A stretch of DNA of 64,000 nt. It comes from an uncultured Candidatus Saccharibacteria bacterium (GTDB lineage: Bacteria > Patescibacteriota > Saccharimonadia > Saccharimonadales > Saccharimonadaceae). The position numbers were made by a program, and so were the translations under genes. This document shows positions 1-6,937 of this stretch, one piece after another. The stretch is taken from assembly GCA_947165465.1 (NCBI GenBank), contig CAMVAM010000005.1, positions 1 through 64,000 on the forward strand, in the 5' to 3' direction. The notes under the pieces were generated by a model. The model did not search any database, was not told where the DNA came from, and saw only the letters and a program-made list of their open reading frames with translations. The first letter of the stretch is position 1, and each line of letters opens with the position of its first letter.

Positions 1-408
1 GTATCTTTATCCACTCAGTTAACGCTGTTGGTTTTTATGCTGAAATGCCGTCAAGGCAACTCAGCATAAAAATTATCTAATTTCGCAACCCCTATAATAA
101 CTCTGGTCGTTAAACCGTAAGGTTATCTTTAGGTTTAGGCTGTTCCAATTTCGCTCGCCACTACTTTCGGAATCATTATTTATTCTTTTTTCCTGGGCCT
201 ACTAAGATGATTCAGTTCGGTCCGTTCCCGTTTTCTACCCTATGTGTTCAGGTAGCAACAATACAACATGACTTGTATTAGGTTACCCCATTCGGCAATC
301 CCCGGATCAATTCTCGTTGTCAGATCCCCGAGGCTTATCGCAGACTCCTACGGCCTTCATCGGTATTGATTGTCAAGGCATCCACTATCAGTGCCCTTAT
401 TTACCTTT
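1..408 (-). rRNA. rrl: 23S ribosomal RNA, 5' part (runs off left edge)
   Basis: The complement reads as the first ~408 nt of 23S rRNA. GTGGATGCC sits about 23 nt from the 5' end as in other bacteria, followed by the domain I landmarks GATGAAGGCCG, GCGATAAGCCTCGG and GCCGAATGGGG. The 5' end is placed from memory of the E. coli gene and may be off by a few bases. The rest of the gene, and any 5S, lie outside the window. No 16S rRNA or spacer tRNA is present upstream; the next thing upstream is a promoter and then an unrelated protein gene, so this 23S gene is not part of a standard 16S-23S operon. Confidence 0.95.
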
Positions 409-655
409 TTATGCATTGACTTAACTAGCAATCGAAGTTCGACTGCTTGCCGTCAATTAAAATCTTTTCATCGTTAATACCAAATTGTTAATAGAAAGTT
501 TGTAAGAATATTCGAAGTGCATTTTAAGCGACCTCAAACATACCTCGCTTTTCATATCTTTTTGTAGAGGTCGGAAATGCCGACTTGCTTAAACTTTCTC
601 CATTATACCGCACCTCGCAAGTTATGTCAACACTTTTTTTGAAGATTTTTTGACA
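409..655 (-). promoter_or_regulatory. Promoter and ~187-nt leader of the orphan 23S rRNA gene
   Basis: On the minus strand a perfect sigma70-type promoter is visible: TTGACA at 625-630, a 17-bp spacer, and TATAAT at 602-607. Transcription would start near 595 and reach the 23S 5' end at ~408. The leader contains AGAAAGTTT (just after the start site) and its complement AAACTTTCT (around 494-502), which can pair into a long stem that may guide processing. From 409 to 791 there is no gene: this stretch holds the leader and promoter, a long inverted repeat (656-738) and a terminator (744-769). Confidence 0.85.
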
Positions 656-738
656 GAAAGATAAAATACCCTTTCCAAGAGAGCGCTCCGGGCCGCTAGG
701 CCAAGTCTTACTCTCTTTTCAAGGGTATTTTATCTTTC
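656..738. repeat. Long inverted repeat next to the 23S promoter
   Basis: Arms 656-673 and 721-738 are perfectly complementary over 18 bp; 677-683 and 711-717 extend the stem by 7 bp. The loop (684-710) is GC-rich and contains GGCC-GCTA-GGCC. It lies between the terminator of the upstream protein gene and the 23S promoter. No T-tract follows immediately on either strand, so it is not a textbook terminator; it could be a second terminator, a transcriptional insulator or a relic element. Confidence 0.8.
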
Positions 739-743
739 CCTGC

Positions 744-769
744 AAAAACCACCCCAAAAGGAGTGGTTT
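744..769 (-). terminator. Rho-independent terminator after the Ig-like anchored protein gene
   Basis: Minus-strand stem AAACCAC/GTGGTTT with extra CC/GG pairs and a TTTT-containing loop, followed by a T-run. It lies just downstream of the gene ending at 792. Confidence 0.85.
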
Positions 770-791
770 CCATTGCAATATATATTATATA

Positions 792-1748
792 TTAGCGCTT
801 CCTAGCCTTGATGCGAAGTCCGACATAGATAATCGCAGCGATAATCGCGAAGAGGATCGAGAAAAGCATCCAAATTGGACACTTAATCACCATCTTCTTT
901 ACTTCAGTCTTCGTTCCCTCAAATTCTACCGTATATATTACATTGTAGATACCAAAGGACGGAGTATTCTTCCAAGCGGTTTCAAAGTAAAGCGTACGCT
1001 CTGGGAGAATCGTTTGTTCGTCCGGCTTCTCCTCGTTGGTATAAACTTCCTCATCAGAGAATAGTGGAAAAACTTGGAGTTTGTAGGTGGCTTTACCGTG
1101 TACGTTGCCGGTGTTCCTTACCTTAGAAGCGGCAGTTAAATCACCGGAGAAAATAAAGCTTGGAACATTGATTTCGGTTACTTCACCCTTCTTGGTGGTT
1201 TCACCAGCAATCTCAGCGAAGATTGTGTGAGCAATTGCAATTTGCTCGCGAATACCAGTACTACCTTCAGATGTATCATCGTTATTATTTGATGAAACCG
1301 TAATTGCCGCATACTGGCCACCGGATGGCGCATCCTCTGGGACAGTAATTAAGAACTCAATCTCATTTGACTCATTTGGCGCAATCGTGCCAGAAGTTGC
1401 ACTAGTTACTGTAATCCACTTCGAAATCATGGTTCTGTCTGATTCTTCATCGAACACAGCCGTGTATTCGGAATCATCCTTTACATAGAAAGGCGTTACA
1501 GTCACCAAATAAGAGAAATCGTCCTCTGAAGATGCCGGGTTCGACACCGTGAAAGTACCACGATATGTATCGCCAGGGTTTAATACGATATTTTGTTTCA
1601 TCGGCGAAACGGAGAAACCCACTACGCCAGCCGCATTTGCCACCCTGTCATTCACTAGTACGCATACGCCTGCAATTAGCAGTACAAATGTCGCTACTAG
1701 AGCCATCTTAAATTTAGTAAACTGTTTTTTCATTAACCTCCTTATCAT
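792..1748 (-). CDS. Membrane-anchored secreted Ig-like surface protein (WxLIP/DUF916-like layout)
   Basis: The protein has an N-terminal signal/anchor segment (about residues 16-36, ending VANAAG), a mainly beta-strand extracellular part beginning with FSVSP and LNPGDTYRGTFTVSN, a second Ig-like stretch with IAPNESNEIEFLITVP and GGQYAAI, and a C-terminal transmembrane helix (about 290-310) with a basic tail (RIKARKR). This order resembles Gram-positive DUF916/WxLIP proteins, which partner WxL cell-surface proteins; five WxL-like genes follow upstream, supporting a joint surface complex, but this is inference. Two starts compete. ATG at 1748 lies 6 nt from a TAAAAT box (1755-1760) and would be leaderless; ATG at 1733 has AAGGAGG only 3 nt before it. 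Either gives a complete signal peptide. A terminator follows at 744-769. Confidence 0.7.
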   Translation of the reverse strand: MIRRLMKKQFTKFKMALVATFVLLIAGVCVLVNDRVANAAGVVGFSVSPMKQNIVLNPGDTYRGTFTVSNPASSEDDFSYLVTVTPFYVKDDSEYTAVFDEESDRTMISKWITVTSATSGTIAPNESNEIEFLITVPEDAPSGGQYAAITVSSNNNDDTSEGSTGIREQIAIAHTIFAEIAGETTKKGEVTEINVPSFIFSGDLTAASKVRNTGNVHGKATYKLQVFPLFSDEEVYTNEEKPDEQTILPERTLYFETAWKNTPSFGIYNVIYTVEFEGTKTEVKKMVIKCPIWMLFSILFAIIAAIIYVGLRIKARKR

Positions 1749-1766
1749 TTATTTATTTTACCACAA

Positions 1767-2342
1767 TTATTCTTTTGTCTCGCAAGTAAATCCTTCATTC
1801 CTATAGGCCTGACGAATTTTCTCGAGGGTATAATCACCATCTAACCCATCAAGCAAGAAATATTTTGCGCCGGCATCGGTAATATTGCTGGCATATGCAG
1901 TCATCGAAGTCGAGAGTAGCATATCGCTCGGATCCGACACTAACTGTTTATAGATTGCACCGAATGCATCCGGCTCCAATCCGGATTTGCTAAAGCTAAT
2001 GTTCATTGCGGCGTGGTTGTAAGCCTCACTAGTAACGATTGCTTCCTTAGAAGGATAGTGTAAATCATAAATGAACGAAATCACATGAAGCTTATTCCCA
2101 GAGAAAGTTGCACGCATTGTCGCTTCCTTCTTGGTAGAATAATCATGCGTAAAGAATTTATAATCATAATTACTGGCTGTACAAGACAACGATTTTGTTG
2201 ATTCAGTTTCCGGAAAACCACCACTCGTCGTGGTACTTCCCATCATCTTTAAGATACAAACAGTAACAATTATAGTGACCACCAACACCGCGCCAACAAT
2301 CGGCAAATACTTTTTCAGCTTATGGGTCTCTTTAATCTCCAT
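1767..2342 (-). CDS. Single-pass membrane-anchored protein of unknown function
   Basis: 191 residues. A short basic cytoplasmic N-terminus (HKLKKY) is followed by one transmembrane helix (about 13-32) and an extracellular domain of ~155 residues with two cysteines (SCTASN near residue 53 and FTCETKE at the C-terminus) that could form a disulfide. The domain has no family I recognise. A TATAAT box at 2364-2369 and the Shine-Dalgarno AAAGGAGG just before ATG give it its own transcript, separated from the gene upstream by a terminator. Its place between the Ig-like anchored protein and the WxL-like array suggests a role at the cell surface. Confidence 0.75.
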   Translation of the reverse strand: MEIKETHKLKKYLPIVGAVLVVTIIVTVCILKMMGSTTTSGGFPETESTKSLSCTASNYDYKFFTHDYSTKKEATMRATFSGNKLHVISFIYDLHYPSKEAIVTSEAYNHAAMNISFSKSGLEPDAFGAIYKQLVSDPSDMLLSTSMTAYASNITDAGAKYFLLDGLDGDYTLEKIRQAYRNEGFTCETKE

Positions 2343-2388
2343 TTTCCTCCTTTATATATAAAGATTATACCATAAGAAAAGTGAAAAC

Positions 2389-2418
2389 AAAAAAATCCCC
2401 CCATTTAAGGGGGGATTT
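2389..2418 (-). terminator. Rho-independent terminator of WxL-like gene 1
   Basis: Minus strand: AAATCCCCCC / GGGGGGATTT stem with a short TTAAAT-type loop and a following T-run. Very strong hairpin directly downstream of the gene ending at 2431. Confidence 0.9.
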
Positions 2419-2430
2419 AGTTTTACCTAA

Positions 2431-2958
2431 TTAAGCACCGGTCTTTTGGACGAGCGTATAGGTAGCAGTACCTTCGTAGGTACCTTGTGCCTGGTCAGAG
2501 TGAAGGCTTACCTTGTAGTCAACCGTGTAAGTACGACCACCGGAAGGGTCCTGCGTGTTTTGTGAACCGAGAACACCGTCAGTTGCAGCAATATTAGAAC
2601 CGCTAACAGCAGCAGTCCAAGTACCAGAGTTAGCAGTTGGAGTCGTAGCAGAGTAAGCGATAGCTTCACCAGCATTTCCTTGGTGAGAAAGGCTCGTAAA
2701 TACAGCGTTGATGTCGTAACCTTTACCATTGTTACATGCAGAGGTAAAGGTGCTCGATGCAAATTCCGCATCAAGAGCGCCAGCGGTCAAAGCTTTGGTG
2801 TAAGAACCATTACCAGTTGTACGAGTGAAATTGCAAGACTCATTCACAGTAACGGTAAGCGTATCAACGACGGCCGGTGGATTGTCTGCGAATACGCCAA
2901 CTACAGGCATAGCTGCAAGAACTAAAGATGCTGCACCAGCAACGATTGATTTTTTCAT
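2431..2958 (-). CDS. Secreted two-cysteine WxL-like surface protein, paralog 1
   Basis: 175 residues. The signal peptide (about 1-24, cleavage after VFA) is followed by a ~150-residue beta-rich domain. Hallmarks shared by all five paralogs are TLTVTV-x-ESC at the start (Cys42), a second cysteine in CNNGKGY (Cys75, exactly 33 residues later), GTWTA in the middle and a C-terminal GTYEGTATYTL. The last motif resembles the end of WxL domains with Tyr in place of the second Trp; the cysteine pair is more like pilin/SCPU-type folds. I regard it as a WxL-like family, not proven. Expression is from a strong promoter with a G-free leader (see 2959-3104), Shine-Dalgarno AAGGAG, and a terminator. With paralogs 3 and 5 it forms one subgroup (TQDPSxG motif). 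Confidence 0.75.
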   Translation of the reverse strand: MKKSIVAGAASLVLAAMPVVGVFADNPPAVVDTLTVTVNESCNFTRTTGNGSYTKALTAGALDAEFASSTFTSACNNGKGYDINAVFTSLSHQGNAGEAIAYSATTPTANSGTWTAAVSGSNIAATDGVLGSQNTQDPSGGRTYTVDYKVSLHSDQAQGTYEGTATYTLVQKTGA

Positions 2959-3104
2959 TTTTGTTTTCTCCTTCCATCAAAATGGAAAATTATTTTTGTT
3001 GTTTATTTATATTGTTTTTATTGTTTATATTGTTTTGAATTTTTTGTATTGGTGTATGAAACCTTTTACAAATCTAATTATACATGAGCTTTATGAAATG
3101 TCAA
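2959..3104 (-). promoter_or_regulatory. Promoter and G-poor leader of WxL-like gene 1
   Basis: -35 TTGACA at 3099-3104, 16-bp spacer, -10 TATAAT at 3077-3082. Directly after the -10 is a block (3051-3076) containing ATACACC that recurs in front of two other paralogs. The leader is then almost free of G for about 60 nt and ends in a small hairpin (TTCCAT/ATGGAA) abutting the Shine-Dalgarno AAGGAG. Confidence 0.8.
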
Positions 3105-3155
3105 TAACATTTTTTAATAATTTTTTAAGCTGAGTTTTCCACAAGTTTAACAGAT

Positions 3156-3190
3156 AAAAAAGGACTCCCTAGAGCCGGGAGATCCTTTTA
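3156..3190 (-). terminator. Rho-independent terminator of the paralog 3-2 operon
   Basis: Minus strand stem AAAGGATCTCCC / GGGAGTCCTTT with one mismatch, followed by a run of T. Lies downstream of the gene ending at 3211. Confidence 0.88.
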
Positions 3191-3210
3191 AAAGTTTTAT
3201 TGGGTGTTTA

Positions 3211-3741
3211 TTACTTCTGGGTCAAAGTGTACGTTGCAGTACCGGTGTAAGTACCTTGTGCGATGTTATTTTGAGTAGACACCTTGTAAGATACCTGCTG
3301 TACTGTACCAGATGAAGTGCTTGCCGAAGACGTATCCATGAGCTTAGCGCCAGTAGCTGCCAAGTTGGTCGTCGATGAAGATGTGCCCTTTGCTGCAGTC
3401 CAAGTACCAGAACCGGCCGTTGGCGTAGTTACTGAGTAGGCGATGCTACCAGATACGCTACCAGTAAGTGCAGTAAAGACTGCTGCTACTGAGTAGCCGC
3501 TACCACCGTTACAAATAGCTTTGAAGGTGCTGGTACCAAAGTCTGTTTTAAGAGCATTGGCTGACATCGATTGAGTGTAGCTACCGTTACCAGTAGTACG
3601 TTCGAAGGTACAAATCTCATCCACCGTTACGGACAAGTTATCAACTACTGCTGTTGGGTTGCTAGATGCTGCGAATGCCGAAATAGCTGGTGCAGCTGCG
3701 AGTACGAGCGATGATGCTCCGATAATCAATGATTTTTTCAT
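3211..3741 (-). CDS. Secreted two-cysteine WxL-like surface protein, paralog 2
   Basis: 176 residues with a signal peptide ending near SAFA (residue 24), then the family domain: LSVTVDEIC (Cys44), a second cysteine in AICNGGSGY (Cys77), GTWTA and a C-terminal GTYTGTATYTLTQK. It groups with paralog 4 by sharing GAKLMDT and the VQQVSYKVST stretch, unlike paralogs 1, 3 and 5. It starts only 26 bp downstream of paralog 3 with Shine-Dalgarno GGAGA and no promoter of its own, so the two are probably co-transcribed. The ligand is unknown; tandem divergent paralogs fit antigenic or binding diversification at the surface. Confidence 0.75.
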   Translation of the reverse strand: MKKSLIIGASSLVLAAAPAISAFAASSNPTAVVDNLSVTVDEICTFERTTGNGSYTQSMSANALKTDFGTSTFKAICNGGSGYSVAAVFTALTGSVSGSIAYSVTTPTAGSGTWTAAKGTSSSTTNLAATGAKLMDTSSASTSSGTVQQVSYKVSTQNNIAQGTYTGTATYTLTQK

Positions 3742-3767
3742 AGTGTTTATCTCCGTTTCCCTCTTTA

Positions 3768-4289
3768 TTAGCTAGCCATTGCAAGTTGATATGATGCAGT
3801 ACCGGTGTAGGTACCCTTTGGTTGGTTGTTTAATAGACCCACTTTGTAAATCACTGTGAGCGTACGACCTGCCGAAGGGTCTTGTGATGTCTGCGTATCT
3901 GCAGCTTCACCACTGGTGAGATTTGAAGTTGCACCACTCTTAGTTGCCGTCCAAGTACCTGATCCAGCCGTTGGTGTAGTGGTTGAATAGGTGATTGGGC
4001 TCTTTGCGCCAGAATACGTCAAGCTAGTAAAGGTTGGGGTAATTGTATAACCGGAACCATTGTTACAGTGTGACGTAAAGGTGCTAGTGCCAAACGAAGT
4101 ATCAAGATCGTTTGCTAACATTGTCTTTGCATACGTACCAGTACCGGTAGTACGTGAAAAAGTACAGGACACGGCAACGGTTACCGTGAGCGTATCAGTT
4201 AATGCTGCCGGGTTGGTAGCAAAAACGCCGAAAACAGGCGTAGCGGCGAATGCGAGTGATGCCGCACCTGCGATTAGTGTTTTTTTCAT
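3768..4289 (-). CDS. Secreted two-cysteine WxL-like surface protein, paralog 3
   Basis: 173 residues from the ATG at 4289, chosen because GGGAGGGAG precedes it and the signal peptide then starts with MKKTLIAGAA as in its paralogs; a longer in-frame start at 4322 lies in the leader. The signal peptide ends near VFA (residue 24). The mature domain has TLTVTVAVSC (Cys42), HCNNGSGY (Cys75), GTWTA and a C-terminal GTYTGTASYQL. Unlike the others it ends in MAS rather than TQK or a related tail. First gene of a two-gene operon with paralog 2. Confidence 0.75.
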   Translation of the reverse strand: MKKTLIAGAASLAFAATPVFGVFATNPAALTDTLTVTVAVSCTFSRTTGTGTYAKTMLANDLDTSFGTSTFTSHCNNGSGYTITPTFTSLTYSGAKSPITYSTTTPTAGSGTWTATKSGATSNLTSGEAADTQTSQDPSAGRTLTVIYKVGLLNNQPKGTYTGTASYQLAMAS

Positions 4290-4416
4290 AAAATTTTTGT
4301 CTCCCTCCCATTTCCTCAACAAGAAAACGGAAAATTTTATTTTATTTTATTTTCGTTAATTGTGTATGAACCCTATTAACACTTCTTATTTTACATATGC
4401 GCAAATACATTGTCAA
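4290..4416 (-). promoter_or_regulatory. Promoter and leader of the paralog 3-2 operon
   Basis: -35 TTGACA at 4411-4416, 17-bp spacer, -10 TAAAAT at 4388-4393. The block 4361-4387 (with GGGTTCATACAC on the minus strand) matches those before paralogs 1 and 5. The leader is G-poor and ends in a TTTCC/GGAAA hairpin before the Shine-Dalgarno site. Confidence 0.78.
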
Positions 4417-4464
4417 GCATAATTTTTATGTTTATTTTAAGAAAGTTTTCCACAGATTCCTAAT

Positions 4465-4992
4465 CTATTTTTGCGTCAAAGTGTAAGTCGCAGTGCCAGT
4501 ATAAGTACCGGCCGAAAGGCCATTTCCAGTTGAAACTTTGTAGCTCACTTCTTGTACAGTCCCCTCTGACGTATCCGGTCCGTCCGTATCCATTAGTTTC
4601 GCTCCACTAGTTGCCATGTAAGTTGTGCTGGAGCTCGGGCCAAGCACGGCCGTCCATCTCTTTGTACTAGTCGTAGGCTTACCTTTGTAATAAGGAATAC
4701 TGCCATTCACACTACCGGTAAGTGCCGTAAACACTGCCACCACCTGATATCCGTTTTCCGAATTGCACACCGCTGTAAACTCACTGGTACCAAGTGTCAT
4801 ATTGGTTTTGTTTGGTTGCATACTTGCCGTATAAGTACCAGAGCCACTAGTACGGGTAAAAGTGCAGATTTCATCCACGGTTACAGTCAGAGTATCAACC
4901 ACTGCTGCAGGATCTTCGGTTGCAGCCACATTAGCAAAAAATGCGCCCGCAAGGACAAAAGACATAACAATTCCAAAAACCTTAGTTTTCAA
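4465..4992 (-). CDS. Secreted two-cysteine WxL-like surface protein, paralog 4 (TTG start)
   Basis: 175 residues. The start is TTG at 4990-4992, preceded by AGGAGGT at good spacing; no ATG fits. The signal peptide (about 1-24, ending NVAA) differs from the MKK-type peptides of the other paralogs. The domain carries TLTVTVDEIC (Cys43), AVCNSENGY (Cys76), a KRWTA variant of the Trp motif, and the C-terminal GTYTGTATYTLTQK identical to paralog 2. Its promoter (TATAAT at 5024-5029, -35 TTGTAT at 5046-5051) lacks the conserved leader block found at three other paralogs, so it is probably expressed differently. I see no clear terminator downstream. Confidence 0.75.
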   Translation of the reverse strand: MKTKVFGIVMSFVLAGAFFANVAATEDPAAVVDTLTVTVDEICTFTRTSGSGTYTASMQPNKTNMTLGTSEFTAVCNSENGYQVVAVFTALTGSVNGSIPYYKGKPTTSTKRWTAVLGPSSSTTYMATSGAKLMDTDGPDTSEGTVQEVSYKVSTGNGLSAGTYTGTATYTLTQK

Positions 4993-5054
4993 AATACCTC
5001 CTATGACACTATTTCTATATATAATTATAGCAAACCATTAGCAAAATACAAGAC

Positions 5055-5088
5055 AAAAAAAGAACCCCCTTTCGGGGGTTCCTTTTTG
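5055..5088 (-). terminator. Rho-independent terminator of WxL-like gene 5
   Basis: Minus strand GGAACCCCC-GAAA-GGGGGTTCTT followed by a T-run, directly downstream of the stop at 5095. Stable GAAA-type tetraloop hairpin. Confidence 0.92.
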
Positions 5089-5094
5089 CAGTTT

Positions 5095-5619
5095 TTAGCT
5101 CTTCTGAGTTAAAGTGTAGGTAGCAGTACCACGGTATGTACCTTGTGCCTGATCAGAGTGAAGGCCCACTTTGTAGATAACCGTTACGGAAGTACCGGCG
5201 GCTGGGTCTTGCGTAGAGGTGTTAAGAAGCACACCATTCGATGCAGCGATGTTAGCACCACCTGAGATTTGTGCAGTCCAAGAACCAGAACCGGCAGTTG
5301 GATCAGATGCAGAGTAGGTGATAGCTTCACCGGCGTTGCTGAGATGAGCGAGGCTGGTGAATTCTGCGCTTACGGTGTAACCCTTACCATTGTTACACAT
5401 AGCCTTAAATGAGCTAGTTGCGAACTCTGAGTCGAGTGCTCCTGGTTCCATAGCTTTCGTGTAAGAACCACCCGTACCATCGTGGTCGAACGTACAAGAT
5501 TCGTTCACGGTGACAGTGAGTGTATCCACCACTGCTTCTGGATCGGCGGCAAAAGCACCGACAACTGGCATAGCAGCAAGAGCCAAAGATGCTGCGCCCG
5601 CAATTATTTGTTTTTTCAT
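5095..5619 (-). CDS. Secreted two-cysteine WxL-like surface protein, paralog 5
   Basis: 174 residues from the ATG at 5619, chosen for its AAGGAG (8 nt upstream) and because the signal peptide then begins MKKQIIAGAA like its paralogs; a longer in-frame start at 5691 lies upstream of the leader. The signal peptide ends near GAFA (residue 24). The domain has TLTVTVNESC (Cys42), MCNNGKGY (Cys75), GSWTA and C-terminal GTYRGTATYTLTQKS. It is closest to paralog 1 (both have HSDQAQGTY). Strong promoter, conserved leader block and terminator make it a stand-alone transcript. Confidence 0.75.
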   Translation of the reverse strand: MKKQIIAGAASLALAAMPVVGAFAADPEAVVDTLTVTVNESCTFDHDGTGGSYTKAMEPGALDSEFATSSFKAMCNNGKGYTVSAEFTSLAHLSNAGEAITYSASDPTAGSGSWTAQISGGANIAASNGVLLNTSTQDPAAGTSVTVIYKVGLHSDQAQGTYRGTATYTLTQKS

Positions 5620-5724
5620 TTTGTAACTCCTTCCACTCTCCGTGGATTTTTTGTTTTGTTTTGTTTGTTTTAGGTGTATAACCCTTAACAATTCTAATTA
5701 TACATAAGCTTTAAAAATTGTCAA
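5620..5724 (-). promoter_or_regulatory. Promoter and leader of WxL-like gene 5
   Basis: -35 TTGACA at 5719-5724, 16-bp spacer, -10 TATAAT at 5697-5702. The block 5673-5696 (minus: TGTTAAGGGTTATACACC) matches those of paralogs 1 and 3. A run made only of A, C and T follows, ending in a TCCAC/GTGGA hairpin against the Shine-Dalgarno AAGGAG. Confidence 0.8.
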
Positions 5725-5731
5725 TACCTTT

Positions 5732-6229
5732 TTAAGTTTTTATTAAGATTCTCTGATTTACCCAGTCAATAAAGCTTCCGTATTGATTAAATGCATCTGC
5801 ATCCTCATCTGAATCGGCGCGAAGGAACGTCCTTACAGTCCCTTTTCTTATTACCACAATTGATGGATAATACTTTACTTTTTCGTGCAATGTGGTTTCC
5901 TTTAATTCTGAGAACATCATTTTGTAAATCTTCACTTTGTTCTCCGGGAAATAATCTGTCGAAAACTCTCCTAGTCTATCCGCCCCATCACAACCAACCT
6001 GATCCACAAAAATCACAAAAGATTTCTTCTTTTTGATTAAGTCTTCATAATCGGCCTTAGTTAGCTCGGTGAACTCTTCTTCGCAAGTACTTTCGCAATA
6101 ATATTCCGCATCGAGCTCGGTTTTTGCCGGCTCAAATGCTCCAGAGACACCTAGTATAAATAAGATGCCACCCCCGACCACTATCATCAGTAGCCCGATT
6201 AACAGATAAATGATGCGCTTTTTTGGCAT
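5732..6229 (-). CDS. Membrane-anchored thioredoxin-fold protein with a single active-site cysteine
   Basis: 165 residues. Basic N-terminus, one transmembrane helix (about 7-29), then an extracytoplasmic domain. FVIFVDQVGCDGAD (Cys80) occupies the position of a thioredoxin CxxC but has only one cysteine, and YYPSIVVIRKG further on matches the cis-proline strand of thioredoxins. Two more cysteines sit before the domain (YYCESTCEEE, Cys45 and Cys49). It may act on disulfides of secreted proteins such as the neighbouring two-cysteine family, but catalysis with one cysteine is uncertain. Its start overlaps the stop of the rhodanese-like gene (TAATG), so the two are translationally coupled. Confidence 0.7.
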   Translation of the reverse strand: MPKKRIIYLLIGLLMIVVGGGILFILGVSGAFEPAKTELDAEYYCESTCEEEFTELTKADYEDLIKKKKSFVIFVDQVGCDGADRLGEFSTDYFPENKVKIYKMMFSELKETTLHEKVKYYPSIVVIRKGTVRTFLRADSDEDADAFNQYGSFIDWVNQRILIKT

Positions 6230-6912
6230 TATTTCTCCGTGAGTGAGCTAAAGTTAATATCGTGGTAAGGCACCTTGTAGAAGTCGTAGACCGTCTTGCC
6301 GAGCGAATTCGTTCGCTTCACCTCAACATTATTCTTCCCTTCGTAATACCAGTAGCCGCCAACATTATAGATTTTATTCTCATCCCAGCCGAGCGCCACG
6401 AGGAGAGCTTTCGTCATTCCGGCGTATCCACCGCCACCACACATCAGGAAAATAATCTTATCCTTTGGGAACAAAGCTTCAAGTACCGCAAGTGACTCTT
6501 CGTAATTCACTTTATACTCGTTTGCCTTCATGGTAAACAGAGTTTTACCGGTATAAGTATCGCCGACCTCTGCCGGAAGCCCGGAAACGTTCACGATATA
6601 AGGCAGTGGCACTACTTCAAATCCCTTTACGTAGCCAGACAGATATGAATCCCCACCAATCGCCTCATAATCTCCTGGATCCTTCAGCATTCGCATATCG
6701 CGATAAACCGCGTCCGGTCTACCGAGATAATCATCAATATTTGACTCATTGATATTCTTATCAATTCCGAGTTCACCTCTCTGGCCTTCAGACTTTTCCG
6801 GCTTCGGAAGTGTTGCTAACCCAGTATTTGGAAAAGCAAATCTTCCAAGTAAAAATGCGCCCATTACAAGTAATGCGACTCCGGTCACTATTCCCCAAAC
6901 AAATCTTTTCAT
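6229..6912 (-). CDS. Membrane-anchored rhodanese-like protein
   Basis: 227 residues from the ATG at 6912, preceded by GGAGGAA; an upstream in-frame ATG at 6960 lies before the -10 box (6937-6942) and is unlikely to be used. One N-terminal transmembrane helix (about 4-24) places the rest outside. The C-terminal half has a rhodanese-type active-site loop, FLMCGGGGYAG (Cys158), followed by a helix and NVGGYWYYEG, as in single-domain rhodaneses. Upstream of that lies VIVNVSG-like text (PYIVNVSG) corresponding to the usual first strand. Rhodaneses move sulfane sulfur; the glycine-rich loop is unusual and the substrate is unknown. Coupled to the thioredoxin-fold gene, suggesting a small extracytoplasmic sulfur/thiol module. 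Confidence 0.7.
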   Translation of the reverse strand: MKRFVWGIVTGVALLVMGAFLLGRFAFPNTGLATLPKPEKSEGQRGELGIDKNINESNIDDYLGRPDAVYRDMRMLKDPGDYEAIGGDSYLSGYVKGFEVVPLPYIVNVSGLPAEVGDTYTGKTLFTMKANEYKVNYEESLAVLEALFPKDKIIFLMCGGGGYAGMTKALLVALGWDENKIYNVGGYWYYEGKNNVEVKRTNSLGKTVYDFYKVPYHDINFSSLTEK

Positions 6913-6937
6913 ATTTCCTCCACTATATTTATATATA

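Noticed and set aside
409..791. 16S rRNA or spacer tRNA upstream of 23S
   Set aside because: No conserved 16S or tRNA sequence; the region is leader, promoter, inverted repeat and terminator.
5732..6229. Selenocysteine or lost second cysteine by frameshift in the thioredoxin-fold protein
   Set aside because: The frame is clean around VGCDGAD and no TGA lies at the expected position.
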